NCBI GenBank assembly: GCA_965247435.1
Contig: OZ252019.1
Location: forward strand, 4,216,001 to 4,280,000
Origin: Ilyomonas sp965247435
Lineage (GTDB): Bacteria > Bacteroidota > Bacteroidia > Chitinophagales > Chitinophagaceae
Direction: 5' to 3'
Length of the DNA: 64,000 nt
Both the position numbers and the translations under genes were made by a program. Below the pieces are notes generated by a model. It worked only from the letters and a program-made list of their open reading frames with translations. It did no database searches and was not told the origin of the DNA. This document shows positions 42,829 through 52,778 of the stretch, piece by piece. Numbering within the stretch: the stretch's first letter is position 1; every line of letters starts with the position of its first letter.

Positions 42829-45087
42829 ATGAACAGCCTGGCACGCCCCGTCAAGTACACTGTTTTTACTTTGCTGATCTTCCTGTCGCTACAGGTTTAT
42901 TCCCAGCAGAAATACATGCTCTGTGTCGGAATAAACAATTACACCGGGAGCGATAAAGATAAAATTGATACCTGGGATAGCCGTACGATTATTAACCTGA
43001 AAGGTTGCGAGAATGATGTGGATACCATTTCTAAAACGTTTATTAAATACTACGGGTTCAGCGGATCAAATATAAAAAAACTGCTTAGCCGGGATGCAAA
43101 ACGGGATTCTATTATTGCCAGCCTGAAGGAGTTTGCACACAAGTGTAACCCTAACGATTTTATGGTATTTTTTTACTCCGGCCATGGCAGCCTGGAATAC
43201 TACGACACACCGCAGAAAAATACTTTTAAAAATTACGAAAACAGCATTGTGCCGGCAGATGCAGCGCTGCCGGAGGTAAAAGACATCAACAACCACGAAC
43301 TGAACGCGCTGTTCCTCCTCTTTACACAGAAAGGGGTACACTTAACCATTATTATGGATGCCTGCCACAGCGGCACCAACACACGGGGCGCTACTTTATA
43401 CGAGCTGTCCGGCGTAAAGGAAGTGGAAGCTTCCCCGGTTGTGTTGCTGCACCCGGCATCCTCAAAAGCAACAACGCCGTTAGCCGAACAGGGCGCCCTT
43501 ACGCTGGGCGCCTGCCAAGACAACGAGCTGTCGAGAGAAGCTACCGCCGGGGATATGCATTTCGGTGCTTTTACTTATTCGCTATGCCGCGCCATCCGGC
43601 AGTACAGCAAAGCTTCTGCACAGGAAATATTCAACCGCACCGTGTCGCTGCTAAAATTCAACAGTACCCGGCAGGTGCCGGTAATAGAAATGAACAGCGA
43701 CCGGAAAGAAAAAAACCTGCCCGGCACGGATAAAGCAACGGTAAGTACTTCTTTTCCCCTGATCAGCAAAGAAGAACCGTACTTTATACAAGGTGGTTTT
43801 TTAGATGGCCTTTCGGCAGGAGATATACTGGTAAGCACCGGCAGGAATAAAGACACCATCGTGATAGACTCTGTTTACGGGCCCGAACGTGCACGCGTAC
43901 TATCAATCAACAAAAACGGCTTATGGAAAGATAAAAACGTTAATACCACGTACACCGCACTATGGCCCGCCTGGCAGCCCGAGCCGCCGGTAAAAGTTTA
44001 CATCGGCGCGGGCCTGCAACCCGCCGATCTGAACAGGGTTGTACAACAGGCGGCAGCGATGAAAAAAACGAATCCGGCTATCCGCTGGGTTACACCGGCA
44101 GATGGCAGTATGCCACAGGCTACGATTTATTATAATATACCGGAAAAGGTATGGAAAATAAACAAAAACGGCACGGCAAAGCCCGTAATCGTAAGTAATG
44201 CAGAAAACGCTGCACTGGTTGCGCTTAAGGGCTTGCCCGTGTTTCTGGAGTTGCCTCCTTCTGCTGCGCTGGCTGCCGCGCTTACCAATACCCTGCAAAA
44301 TAATAAAAACAGAAATATAGGACTCCGCGCTTCGGCCGATGACGCAAATTACCTGCTGGCCGGCACGTTTAACAACGGCAGTCCGGAGTATGGATGGCTA
44401 AGCACAATATGGGGAACGGCTAAGGCTGCCGACTTTCCGGTACGGACCGATTTTTTCAGCGATGATAAAACAACGCAAACGGAAAGTATAGCTACGAATC
44501 CATTGTACGACCGGTTGTATAAGCTGGGCAAAATCGGGAGCTGGCTAACGCTTCAATCGCCCGCGCCGGATGGCAGCATTGCATTTCCTTTCAGCATAAA
44601 AATCCGCAATACGCGGGGCAGGTTGGTGGCTGATGAAAAACAACAGCCGGTGAAGGTTTATACCGGCGATACGCTGAAAATTAATTTTGAAAGGGATCAT
44701 GGCGCGACCTCCAGTACAGATACGTTGTTCATCTATGTTTTTTCCATAGATCCGAAGGGGAATATGCTGCTGCTTTTCCCCTGGGAGCGCACCAGCATTT
44801 TCAATTATCCGAATGCGGATCCTAATCCCTGGCTGGCAACCATCCGCAACACTACGCCCGGCGTCTATCACTTTTTTTTACTGTCGTGCAAAGAGCGGAT
44901 CCTGAATACCGATGTGTTTAACCAGGGGGGCGTAATTACCCGGGCGGCCGAATTTTACGACAACCCGCTGGAAGCCCTCATTAATGACGGTGGCGCCGGC
45001 GGCAGAGGCTCCGCCCGCACGCCTGCCAATTGGCTCCTGAAAAGAGTAGATGTATTAACAACCGAGAAGCCCGTTGTAAGAAAATAA
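42829..45087 (+). CDS. Caspase-like (C14) peptidase with DUF4384-like tail
   Basis: 752 aa from ATG 42829; this start yields a signal peptide (RPVKYTVFTLLIFLSLQVYSQ), while ATG 42784 would place 15 residues before it. Catalytic pair: His119 in FFYSGHGSLEYY and Cys179 in IIMDACHSGTNTRG, the metacaspase pattern. The domain runs about 25-290. The middle is a beta-rich part (PFLISKEEPYFIQGG, VYGPERARVLSI). Near 604-655 TLFIYVFSIDPKGNMLLLFPW looks like DUF4384. Exported or periplasmic by signal. It is first of three genes transcribed in tandem (next gene 6 bp on), suggesting it works with the WD40-caspase protein. Processing target unknown. Confidence 0.88.
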   Translation: MNSLARPVKYTVFTLLIFLSLQVYSQQKYMLCVGINNYTGSDKDKIDTWDSRTIINLKGCENDVDTISKTFIKYYGFSGSNIKKLLSRDAKRDSIIASLKEFAHKCNPNDFMVFFYSGHGSLEYYDTPQKNTFKNYENSIVPADAALPEVKDINNHELNALFLLFTQKGVHLTIIMDACHSGTNTRGATLYELSGVKEVEASPVVLLHPASSKATTPLAEQGALTLGACQDNELSREATAGDMHFGAFTYSLCRAIRQYSKASAQEIFNRTVSLLKFNSTRQVPVIEMNSDRKEKNLPGTDKATVSTSFPLISKEEPYFIQGGFLDGLSAGDILVSTGRNKDTIVIDSVYGPERARVLSINKNGLWKDKNVNTTYTALWPAWQPEPPVKVYIGAGLQPADLNRVVQQAAAMKKTNPAIRWVTPADGSMPQATIYYNIPEKVWKINKNGTAKPVIVSNAENAALVALKGLPVFLELPPSAALAAALTNTLQNNKNRNIGLRASADDANYLLAGTFNNGSPEYGWLSTIWGTAKAADFPVRTDFFSDDKTTQTESIATNPLYDRLYKLGKIGSWLTLQSPAPDGSIAFPFSIKIRNTRGRLVADEKQQPVKVYTGDTLKINFERDHGATSSTDTLFIYVFSIDPKGNMLLLFPWERTSIFNYPNADPNPWLATIRNTTPGVYHFFLLSCKERILNTDVFNQGGVITRAAEFYDNPLEALINDGGAGGRGSARTPANWLLKRVDVLTTEKPVVRK

Positions 45088-45093
45088 AAAAGA

Positions 45094-48000
45094 ATGCCGG
45101 TGAAAAGGAAAGCGCTAAACCTGGTTTTGCTGTTTACAATTGTTTTACTGAAAGCACATGCACAGCAACCGGAACTTGTTGTGCAGAAAGGAAATGCTGA
45201 CAGTATCAACTGCATTCAATACAGCCCGGACGGTAAAAGTTTTCTTACTGTTTGTTCTGCGGAAAGCACGGTAAAAATATGGGAAGCGGCTTCGGGCAGG
45301 TTGCTTAAAACCATTGCTGCCACTGCAAAAGGCGCATCTTACAGTGAGGATGGTTCGCGGATATTGCTGGAGGAGACAAATCAGTTTTCAGTCTATGATG
45401 CATTGAATGATTCGTTATTGTTTTATGTAAACCGCGGCGCAGAAAATTTTCCTGTTGTTTCATTCGCCAACAAAGGTTTGTGGCTTGTTGCTGCAGGCGT
45501 TGATGCTGCTATAGACATAAAACATTCAGCAGATAATATTTTAATTCAAAAAATAAATACCAAACATAGCAAAGTGTTATCTGCTCAACTAAGTCCTGAT
45601 AATAAACACCTGATCACATTTTCTGAAGATAGTACCGTAAGCATGATTAATATAACTAATGATTCAACATTGTATGAGTTCCATTTTCCCGGATTTATAG
45701 TGCAAAATTTTGCATTCAGCAAAACCGGTAAATATGCTGTGATTAAGATGATTTCGCCTTATTATTATGAAGTAGAAAAAAATGTTTTAGCGGAAGTCGC
45801 CACAGGCAAGCAAATAAATTATGAGGGAAAAATTTTTGATATCTTGCCGGATGAAAAATTTTTACTGGCAGAAAGACCGCTGAGCGGAATGAACATGGGA
45901 GCCACCAGTGTTTACGAACGTGAAATATTTAATGACACTGCTTTTTTAGAAATACCTTTTTCAAATTTCAGCGGACTGAACCTTCGTGCTGCTTACAGCA
46001 AAGACGGGAATTTTTTTTTGGTATGGAATCAGTTTTTCGTTTCTGCGTTCAACAGCAGCAATCTCGAAAGAACAGCAACCTATCACGGAGACAGCGTTGA
46101 TAACTTTGTTTCAGATCATGAAGATTTGTTGAATCCGGATAATCCTCCGGTCATCTCCGTTTCATTTAATGCTGATGGCAAAAAAATCTTAATCGGATTG
46201 GCAACCGGCAGGATAAAAGAAATGAGTACGCTTGCGGGATCAAACAATATTCATGAAATAGAAAATCCTTTCAATGCTATTGTTGATGCCCAGTATATTC
46301 CTGCGCACGCTACTGTTTTTACAAAAGCCGCAGATAACCTCGGCATAGCCTGGAATATCGAAAATGCAACTGTTCAATATTCAAACGATCTTACTTATTT
46401 TTCTTTGGATTCAAGTTATAACGATTCGGTTGGTGCAACGCAATCGAAATACAGAACGGCTGCAGCGTTTAATGCCGATGGTTCTTTTTTTATTATCGGA
46501 TCGGAAATAGGTGCTGCTTTGTGGCGCACTGATAATTTCAAAAGATTACTATCATCGGGAACTTATACCAATGCTACGGGCAAACATTTTTTTACGGCAA
46601 GTGATAATGGAAAATTAGTTTGCAGTATTGATGATGATTTTATGGATGCTGAATTTAAGGGAATACATATTTTTTTAAACAGCAATAAAGATGGTTTGCC
46701 CAAAGAAATTCATAGAATTGCTTTCGGAAGTTTTTTTAGCAATGTGCAAGGTTACGCAGTACCTGCCAACGGTATTTATTTTAAAGGCGATTCGCACCAT
46801 GCCCTTGCATTGTTTCAGACTCAGACTCAGCAAGCTCCTTTCCTGTTAAAAACTTTTCAGTTCAAAGACAGCATCTCGGTACTTGGCATAAGTCCGTACC
46901 AATATACCGTTAAAGGCAGCGATGGGTTTGACAGTACTATAGATGTATCGCTTGATTATGCTTATTCAACAAAACTGCATTGCTATATTATTTGCACAGG
47001 CGACACTATTTACCGCATTAACCCTGCAGGTAAGGTTATAAAAAAAACTTCAATACAATTGAAAGAACCGCAGCTTTTTTATCCTTTGGGATTTGACCCG
47101 GCAGCAAAATATATTTTCATACAGGATGCGGATGAAAAAATACATGCGGTCAATATTGAAACCGGGAAGTCCATTTATTATTTAAAGAGTGAGGACCCTT
47201 TCTTTACTTCCATATCTTTTTCTGCAGATAACAAAAGGTTTATCCTGCTTAATGAAGATAAAACACGCGTATCTGTTTTCGATGCCACAACAGGTAATAC
47301 GCTCTTCAGTTTTAAAGGGCATACGCCGCAACTTTTTAATGCCGTATTTAGTCCTGACGGAAAGTTTATTTTGTGCTGTGCACAGGATGGAAGTTATGAA
47401 AAACGAGACGGCGCAACCGGCAAACTCATCTATAGTTTTTTTCTCTTTAAGAATCGGGATTACGCCATCATTTCACCGGAAGGCTATTACTATGCTTCCT
47501 CCCGCAGCGATGTAAAATATCTCAACTTCCGGCTGAACAATAAACTGTACAACTTCAGCCAGTTCGATTTGCAATTCAACCGCCCCGATAAAATATTAGC
47601 AGCATTGGGAAGTACGGATACTGCGCTGCTGCACGCTTATTACGCGGCATGGCTTAAGCGGATTACCAAAGCCGGATTTGCAGCAGCGGACTTCAGCGGA
47701 ACGGGCCTGCATGTGCCGGATGTTGATTTACAAAACAAGGAAGCGCTGCCTGCAGTAACTGCTGAGCGAGCAATCAAAATACCCCTTCACCTGTGGGATA
47801 GTTTATATAAGGTAACTGCTTATACCATTTATATTAATGATGTACCTGTTAACGGTACGAATGGCACGAAGCTGCAGCAGCCTTCGAACAGTATAAGCCT
47901 GCAGCCGGCTATTACGCTGGACAGCGGCATCAATAAAATAGAAATCAGTTGCATCAACGAAATGGGCGTCGAAAGCCGGAAAGAAATATTTTACATTACC

Positions 48001-48843
48001 TGTCAGCCTGAGCGTTTGCAGCTCTCCAAAACATGGTTCATCGGCATTGGCATCAACCATTACAGCCAGCATGGCTATTTGCCTAACCTTTCTTTTTGTG
48101 TAAAAGACATCCGCGATCTTGCGGCGGCCTGTACAACTAAGTACAGCAATGTAGAAACAGATACGCTGCTAAATGATGATGCTACGAAAGAAAACATACT
48201 GGCGCTTAAAAAACGGCTGCTGCAAACCGGCATTGACGACCGCGTTATCGTTAGCTTCAACGGGCATGGAATGACCTTTAATGATGCGTTTTATTTTGCT
48301 ACGCCCGCTACAAATCCGCAGTCGCCTTCCGAAGAAGGTATTTCTTATGCAGAAATGCAAAACCTGCTCGATAGTATTCCGGCAAGAAAAAAATTATTGC
48401 TGATAGATGCCTGCCACAGCGGTGAAGGAGACGCCGATGAAGTAAACGGCGGAATTATTACGACCGGCATGACGTATAAAAAGGATACGGCAGGCGGTGT
48501 GCCGCGCGGCACCGGCAGCGTGGAGATTATTGATGTAAAAGCAGACGACGACAAAAAGACCTTTAATATTTTCGGGATGATGAAGTCTGCCTTTATTGAT
48601 TTGCGCAGGAACAACGGAGCCGTTGTAATTGCAGCGTCGCAAAGCTACCAGCAGGCGCAGGAGAACAGCCAGTATGAGAATGGTTTGTTTACAAGCTGCC
48701 TGCTCGACGAGATGAACGCCCACCGCACACTTAAAGTAAGCGAGCTGCTGAAAAATATTAGCCAGAATATGTTAACGAAGGCAAAGGGCCAGCAGCCGGC
48801 CGGCCGGCAGGAGCTATCCGAATCCGACTGGGTGTTGTGGTAG
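45094..48843 (+). CDS. WD40-type beta-propeller protein with C-terminal caspase-like domain
   Basis: 1249 aa. Signal peptide (KALNLVLLFTIVLLKAHAQ). Residues about 25-820 are WD40-like blades: SINCIQYSPDGKSFLTVCSAESTVKIWEAASGR, VLSAQLSPDNKHLITFSEDSTVSMI, FSFKGHTPQLFNAVFSPDGKFILCCAQDGSYEKRDGATGK. A peptidase C14 domain fills about 978-1249: FIGIGINHYSQHG, SFNGHGMTF with His1058, and LLIDACHSGEGD with Cys1107. Starts 6 bp after the previous caspase gene. The propeller half (about 45400-47480) is visibly more AT-rich than the ends. The propeller probably senses a partner or ligand that switches the peptidase on; this is inference. Confidence 0.9.
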   Translation: MPVKRKALNLVLLFTIVLLKAHAQQPELVVQKGNADSINCIQYSPDGKSFLTVCSAESTVKIWEAASGRLLKTIAATAKGASYSEDGSRILLEETNQFSVYDALNDSLLFYVNRGAENFPVVSFANKGLWLVAAGVDAAIDIKHSADNILIQKINTKHSKVLSAQLSPDNKHLITFSEDSTVSMINITNDSTLYEFHFPGFIVQNFAFSKTGKYAVIKMISPYYYEVEKNVLAEVATGKQINYEGKIFDILPDEKFLLAERPLSGMNMGATSVYEREIFNDTAFLEIPFSNFSGLNLRAAYSKDGNFFLVWNQFFVSAFNSSNLERTATYHGDSVDNFVSDHEDLLNPDNPPVISVSFNADGKKILIGLATGRIKEMSTLAGSNNIHEIENPFNAIVDAQYIPAHATVFTKAADNLGIAWNIENATVQYSNDLTYFSLDSSYNDSVGATQSKYRTAAAFNADGSFFIIGSEIGAALWRTDNFKRLLSSGTYTNATGKHFFTASDNGKLVCSIDDDFMDAEFKGIHIFLNSNKDGLPKEIHRIAFGSFFSNVQGYAVPANGIYFKGDSHHALALFQTQTQQAPFLLKTFQFKDSISVLGISPYQYTVKGSDGFDSTIDVSLDYAYSTKLHCYIICTGDTIYRINPAGKVIKKTSIQLKEPQLFYPLGFDPAAKYIFIQDADEKIHAVNIETGKSIYYLKSEDPFFTSISFSADNKRFILLNEDKTRVSVFDATTGNTLFSFKGHTPQLFNAVFSPDGKFILCCAQDGSYEKRDGATGKLIYSFFLFKNRDYAIISPEGYYYASSRSDVKYLNFRLNNKLYNFSQFDLQFNRPDKILAALGSTDTALLHAYYAAWLKRITKAGFAAADFSGTGLHVPDVDLQNKEALPAVTAERAIKIPLHLWDSLYKVTAYTIYINDVPVNGTNGTKLQQPSNSISLQPAITLDSGINKIEISCINEMGVESRKEIFYITCQPERLQLSKTWFIGIGINHYSQHGYLPNLSFCVKDIRDLAAACTTKYSNVETDTLLNDDATKENILALKKRLLQTGIDDRVIVSFNGHGMTFNDAFYFATPATNPQSPSEEGISYAEMQNLLDSIPARKKLLLIDACHSGEGDADEVNGGIITTGMTYKKDTAGGVPRGTGSVEIIDVKADDDKKTFNIFGMMKSAFIDLRRNNGAVVIAASQSYQQAQENSQYENGLFTSCLLDEMNAHRTLKVSELLKNISQNMLTKAKGQQPAGRQELSESDWVLW

Positions 48844-48901
48844 AGAAATCATTCCGGTTTACTTCATTTATTAACTACTTTGCACACGCATTTTGCCTGT
48901 T

Positions 48902-50293
48902 ATGTTTTATAAGCAACTTTTGATCGCTGCGGTAGTATGGGCCTGCGTATTTACGGCATACGCCCGGCAGCAGTTGCCCGATAGTTTGCGCGCTGTTTAT
49001 GCAAAGCAAAAAAGCGACGCCGACAGGCTTAACACCTTATGGTATCTTACAGACGCTTACCTGGACGCACGGGCAGACTCTGCCCTGCTGTATGGAGAAC
49101 AAAGTCTGCTGCTGGCTAAAAAAACAAAATCTGCCCGGTACGAATCACTGGCTTACAAACAAATCGGGGATGCTTACCGCATCCTGGGCGATTATCCCAA
49201 TGCGCTTTCTTTTTACCTGCAGCGGCTGGAGATGGACGAGAAAGAAAATGACGCCTATAAAAAAGCGGTAACGCTGAACAGCATAAGTACGGTTTATACA
49301 CTGGAGGATGATTATGACCGGTCACTTGCCTATATACTCAATGCGGAGCGAATAATTAAATACAATCATTTTAATGATTTGAAGGCTGATATTTACGTCA
49401 ATCTTTGCGACATCTATAAAAAAAAGGGGGAGCTTTCCAAAGCTTTCCTATATGGGAAAAAAGCGATTTTTGAAGCAATGCAGGCGAAAGACACTTCATC
49501 AGTTGGTAAGGGTTATAACAATATCGCCAATGTTTTTGCGGGAAACAATCAACCCGATTCAGCCCTTGTATATTACAAGCAGGGCATTCCCTTTTTAAAG
49601 ATCTCAAATACCTACCATACGCTTTGCGAATCGTATATCGGTATTGCGCAACTGATGGAAAAAATACAGGCCATTGATTCCGCTATTTATTATGCAAAGC
49701 TTTCGGCCTCGCTTGCACAAAAAATGAAGTTCAATAATTTTTATCTGCAAAGCAGCAGCCTGTTAAGCCGCTTTTTTGCGGGTAGCAAACGGTTCGACAG
49801 CGCTTATTATTACCAGTCGGAAGCTACGCTGATCAAGGATTCTGTTTTCAATGAAGAAAAAGCAAAGCAGTTACAACTGTTAACCATCAAAGAGGAAATC
49901 AGGCAAAAGGAAATGGCCGAAGCGGCAATAAAAGCGGCGGAAGACCGGAGCCATGTCCTGCAATTATTGACCATCGGCCTTTTAATACCGGTATTCTTTT
50001 TTGTAAATGTGCTGCTGAGTAAACGGAAGATAAAGCCAAGAGTGATTGAACTGACCGGCATTTTATCCCTGCTGATGATGTTTGAATACATTACGCTCCT
50101 TATTCACCCGGCCATCGCACGTTTTACCAATAATACGCCGATCTATGAAATTATCATACTGATTGCGGTGGCGGCGGTGCTTACGCCTGCGCACCACCGT
50201 ATCGAAGAGTGGCTCCTGCACAAATTAACCCTTCAGCACAGGGGACAAATACATATTCATACAAAGAAAATCAAACAAAAAAAGCCTGAGTAA
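48902..50293 (+). CDS. TPR membrane protein, kinase-less signalling type
   Basis: 463 aa. Start ATG 48902; a TTG at 48893 would add three residues. Signal peptide (MFYKQLLIAAVVWACVFTAYA), then six or so TPR-like repeats (LAKKTKSARYESLAYKQIGDAYRILGDYPNALSFYLQRLEMDEKE; KKKGELSKAFLYGKKAIFEAMQ; NNQPDSALVYYKQGIPFLKI), a coiled-coil stretch (KQLQLLTIKEEIRQKEMAEAAIKAAEDR) and three membrane helices (about 355-375, 388-405, 420-438) ending in a basic tail. The N-terminal part resembles the TPR sensors of the kinases at 15.5-19.7 kb, but HisKA/HATPase domains are absent. It follows the two caspases by 59 bp, so a shared pathway is possible. Its terminator overlaps the stop codon. Confidence 0.82.
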   Translation: MFYKQLLIAAVVWACVFTAYARQQLPDSLRAVYAKQKSDADRLNTLWYLTDAYLDARADSALLYGEQSLLLAKKTKSARYESLAYKQIGDAYRILGDYPNALSFYLQRLEMDEKENDAYKKAVTLNSISTVYTLEDDYDRSLAYILNAERIIKYNHFNDLKADIYVNLCDIYKKKGELSKAFLYGKKAIFEAMQAKDTSSVGKGYNNIANVFAGNNQPDSALVYYKQGIPFLKISNTYHTLCESYIGIAQLMEKIQAIDSAIYYAKLSASLAQKMKFNNFYLQSSSLLSRFFAGSKRFDSAYYYQSEATLIKDSVFNEEKAKQLQLLTIKEEIRQKEMAEAAIKAAEDRSHVLQLLTIGLLIPVFFFVNVLLSKRKIKPRVIELTGILSLLMMFEYITLLIHPAIARFTNNTPIYEIIILIAVAAVLTPAHHRIEEWLLHKLTLQHRGQIHIHTKKIKQKKPE

Positions 50294-50303
50294 TCAGGCT
50301 TTT
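50281..50303. terminator. Bidirectional terminator overlapping the TPR gene stop
   Basis: AAAGCCTGA and TCAGGCTTT pair with the stop codon TAA in the 4-nt loop (50290-50293 GTAA). It lies between the convergent TPR and lipoprotein genes. Confidence 0.82.
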
Positions 50304-50306
50304 CAA

Positions 50307-50600
50307 CTATCGGTCACCTTTCTTGGGCGGTTTATCTTTTGAGCCGGTGACGTCTTTTCCGCCGGTGGAATCATCTGTTTGCATGTTTCCCGTATCTGCC
50401 GCAGCTGCATTGGCCGAGTCGGCCATCGGCGCCCGCATGGTTGCAGCATTGTCGGCAGCGTTCATAGAAGCGGCAGAATCGGCAGCCGCAGCATTGCCGC
50501 TGTTTTCTGCACAACTGTTCAGCAGTGGAAGCGTAATGACCAATACACTGCCGGCAATCAGCAGCTTCACAGATTTTTGCAGTGAAAGTAGATGTTTCAT
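50307..50600 (-). CDS. Low-complexity Ala-rich lipoprotein
   Basis: 97 aa. Signal peptide with lipobox LLNSC (Cys about residue 30), then an Ala/Asp/Ser/Asn-rich disordered part (AENSGNAAAADSAASMNAAD, MADSANAAAADTGNMQ) and a Lys/Gly/Asp tail (GGKDVTGSKDKPPKKGDR). Disordered surface lipoprotein of unknown function. The composition, not the similarity, is the only guide. Confidence 0.72.
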   Translation of the reverse strand: MKHLLSLQKSVKLLIAGSVLVITLPLLNSCAENSGNAAAADSAASMNAADNAATMRAPMADSANAAAADTGNMQTDDSTGGKDVTGSKDKPPKKGDR

Positions 50601-51196
50601 GTTGGTTTGTTTTAGTAAAGAATACCGTAAATATAAATTATAATTGTTTTTACAGATGCTATCTTTTATTACCGTGTAGATTCAGCTTGAGATTGACAAG
50701 CTCAAAAACTTCCGGAGTTATGCTCAGTTAGTTTGGGGCAGCGCGCAAAATCGCTGAAGTTTAGTTACCGGTTCCGCTATATCAAGAACAGGAAGACATT
50801 ATCCGGTAGCGCGGCTATCGGCGGGTGTTGCCACGCGCCGGAAATTTTCAGTACCTTAAAGAACACTAAACTAAGTACATGGCCACTTCAGTTTATTTGA
50901 TTTCTTCATTATATTCCGGATAGCGAGGTGCTGTATGTGCCCGTAAGAAAAATTCTGCAGGAATTGTATGTTTATAGGGGGAAGAAAATTTGCTCATTAT
51001 TCTATTCCCGCAGTTTTGTATCGCTATCCTTTATTCTTTTTCTATAAACGTTCTTCCGGACAGTAATGGCAGAGGCACCAGCCGACAACCTGAAATAATT
51101 GATGCGACACCCTATTGAGTTACTGCCTTTATTTCCCCGGTATCTTGTCACTTGTTCACAGCAGCGCCCGTTTACTCCGTAATATCGCGCTTAATT
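50601..51196. other. Intergenic, 596 bp, contains dispersed repeat copy 2
   Basis: No gene seen upstream of the DUF72 start; the repeat lies at 50943-51061. Confidence 0.45.
50943..51061. repeat. Dispersed 'AATTCCGTAGGAATT' repeat, copy 2 (diverged)
   Basis: AAATTCTGCAGGAATTGTATGTTTATA, TTTGCTCATTAT, and a TATAAACGTTCTTCCGGAC tail match copies 1 and 3 in order; the central hairpin has decayed. Confidence 0.6.
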
Positions 51197-51922
51197 ATGA
51201 ACATCCACATCGGCACATCGGGCTGGAGTTACGACCACTGGCAGGGCGTTTTGTATCCGCACGGGATACCGCCGCGCGACCGGCTGGGCTATTATGTGCG
51301 GCAGTTTGGTACAGCCGAACTGAACAGCAGTTTTTACCGGTGGCCCCCGATGGCGGCTTTTAAAAGCTGGCAGCGCCGCCTGCCGCCACATTTCTTGCTG
51401 AGCGTAAAAGCGCCGCGCGGCCTCACGCACGCTAAACGCCTGTATGCACCGGAAGCCTGGATAGACAGAATGAAAAACTGCTGGCACGAGCTGGGCGATA
51501 AGCGGGCCGTGCTGCTGGTGCAGCTTCCGCCGGCCTTTGGGCCGGACTATAAACGGCTCGGCTATTTTCTGCAGCTACTTCCCCGCTGGATGCGGGTAGC
51601 GGTAGAGTTCCGGCATCCTGCCTGGCATGTGGAAGACACATTCCGGTTATTAGAGAAATACAACGCCGCCTACTGTATTATGAGCGGGGCGCACCAGCCC
51701 TGTGTGCTGCGGGCAACGGCTTCTTTTGTTTATGTGCGCATGCATGGCCCCGACCGGCAGCATCTCTACGCCGGCTCCTATACCGATGCCGACCTCCACT
51801 GGTGGAAGCGCCGCATTAAAGAATGGGAAGCGCAGGGAAAGGAAGTATTCGTCTATTTCAACAACGATGGCGGCGGCAATGCTGTTCGCAATGCAGGCGC
51901 ACTGCGGGCTATCTGCGGCTAA
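51197..51922 (+). CDS. DUF72 domain protein
   Basis: 241 aa from ATG 51197; the earlier TTG at 51152 is rejected since the family begins MNIHIGTSGWSYDHWQGVLYP. Other signatures: NSSFYRWPPMAAFKSWQRR, LLSVKAPRGLTHAKRL, AVEFRHPAWHVEDTFRLLEKY, TASFVYVRMHGPDRQHLYAGSY and VYFNNDGGGNAVRNA. TIM-barrel protein of unknown activity (DUF72 family), often stand-alone. Confidence 0.94.
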   Translation: MNIHIGTSGWSYDHWQGVLYPHGIPPRDRLGYYVRQFGTAELNSSFYRWPPMAAFKSWQRRLPPHFLLSVKAPRGLTHAKRLYAPEAWIDRMKNCWHELGDKRAVLLVQLPPAFGPDYKRLGYFLQLLPRWMRVAVEFRHPAWHVEDTFRLLEKYNAAYCIMSGAHQPCVLRATASFVYVRMHGPDRQHLYAGSYTDADLHWWKRRIKEWEAQGKEVFVYFNNDGGGNAVRNAGALRAICG

Positions 51923-52115
51923 AAGGAAACGCCTGGCAGAGTTATAGTAAATAAGCTCCGGGTCTGTACGCAGCCCTCCATAGCGCCTTCGCCATTGGAT
52001 ACTATGCGCCTGTATTTGTTTTAAACCGGCTCACGGGCAGCCCGTTCTTTCGTTTTCCGGCGGCTACAGGGCAGCGCCGCACCGTAAGCAAAGCAGCATA
52101 TAGCTGCAGTGCTTT

Positions 52116-52778
52116 TTACTTTAGCTCCAGCACCGCAAAAGCATAAGGCTGCCCGCCGCTATTGGCAAACGAGATAGACCCGCCCGCAGGGATAAATAAA
52201 AAATCGCCCTTTTTATTAAATGATTGATTGTTTACGCTTGCCGGCTGCAGCGCATCGGTAAGGCCAACAACGAGAAAAGATGTTTGTGCCGCTATACGGA
52301 GGCGCTGCTTGCCTTCCAGCGTTAGCCGGTAGCCGCGCACCGGCTTTTCGTCGAATAACAGCTTAAACGCTTTTTGTTGTATAGGCGCACCTGACTGCTG
52401 TGGGGCTTTATCCGGCAGTTCTATGTCCATTACGTGAAACGCAGCCGTATCTTCATTCCATACGCGGTGGATGCGAGGTGATGTATAAAAGCCCTCAAAC
52501 GATATAGCTGCGTCCGGGGCAAGTGCCGTAGCCTTCGCTTCTTCCACAAGCACCTCCGAACCTGTTTTTACACGATGGAGCACAATAAACACCGAAGGTG
52601 TCTCGTGCTTATGAAACTGCGTGGTATCGCCCGGCGGGATACGTACGTCCAGTATCCTTACAAAGTTATTCTGAAAGACGTTGTGGTGGCGGGGCTCGTC
52701 GCGTACCGGCAGAACAGTCTGGGCAATACAACAGCACAGTTGGAAGTATAAGACAACAGACAGAAAGTACTTTTTCAT
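52116..52778 (-). CDS. Secreted cupin-like protein
   Basis: 220 aa with a signal peptide containing a Cys triplet (VVLYFQLCCCIAQ), so a lipoprotein anchor is possible but not certain. First cupin: PPGDTTQFHKHETPSVFIVLHRVKTG, with metal His residues; second: KGDFLFIPAGGSISFANSG. Two cupin-like halves, no assigned substrate. Monocistronic. Confidence 0.8.
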   Translation of the reverse strand: MKKYFLSVVLYFQLCCCIAQTVLPVRDEPRHHNVFQNNFVRILDVRIPPGDTTQFHKHETPSVFIVLHRVKTGSEVLVEEAKATALAPDAAISFEGFYTSPRIHRVWNEDTAAFHVMDIELPDKAPQQSGAPIQQKAFKLLFDEKPVRGYRLTLEGKQRLRIAAQTSFLVVGLTDALQPASVNNQSFNKKGDFLFIPAGGSISFANSGGQPYAFAVLELK

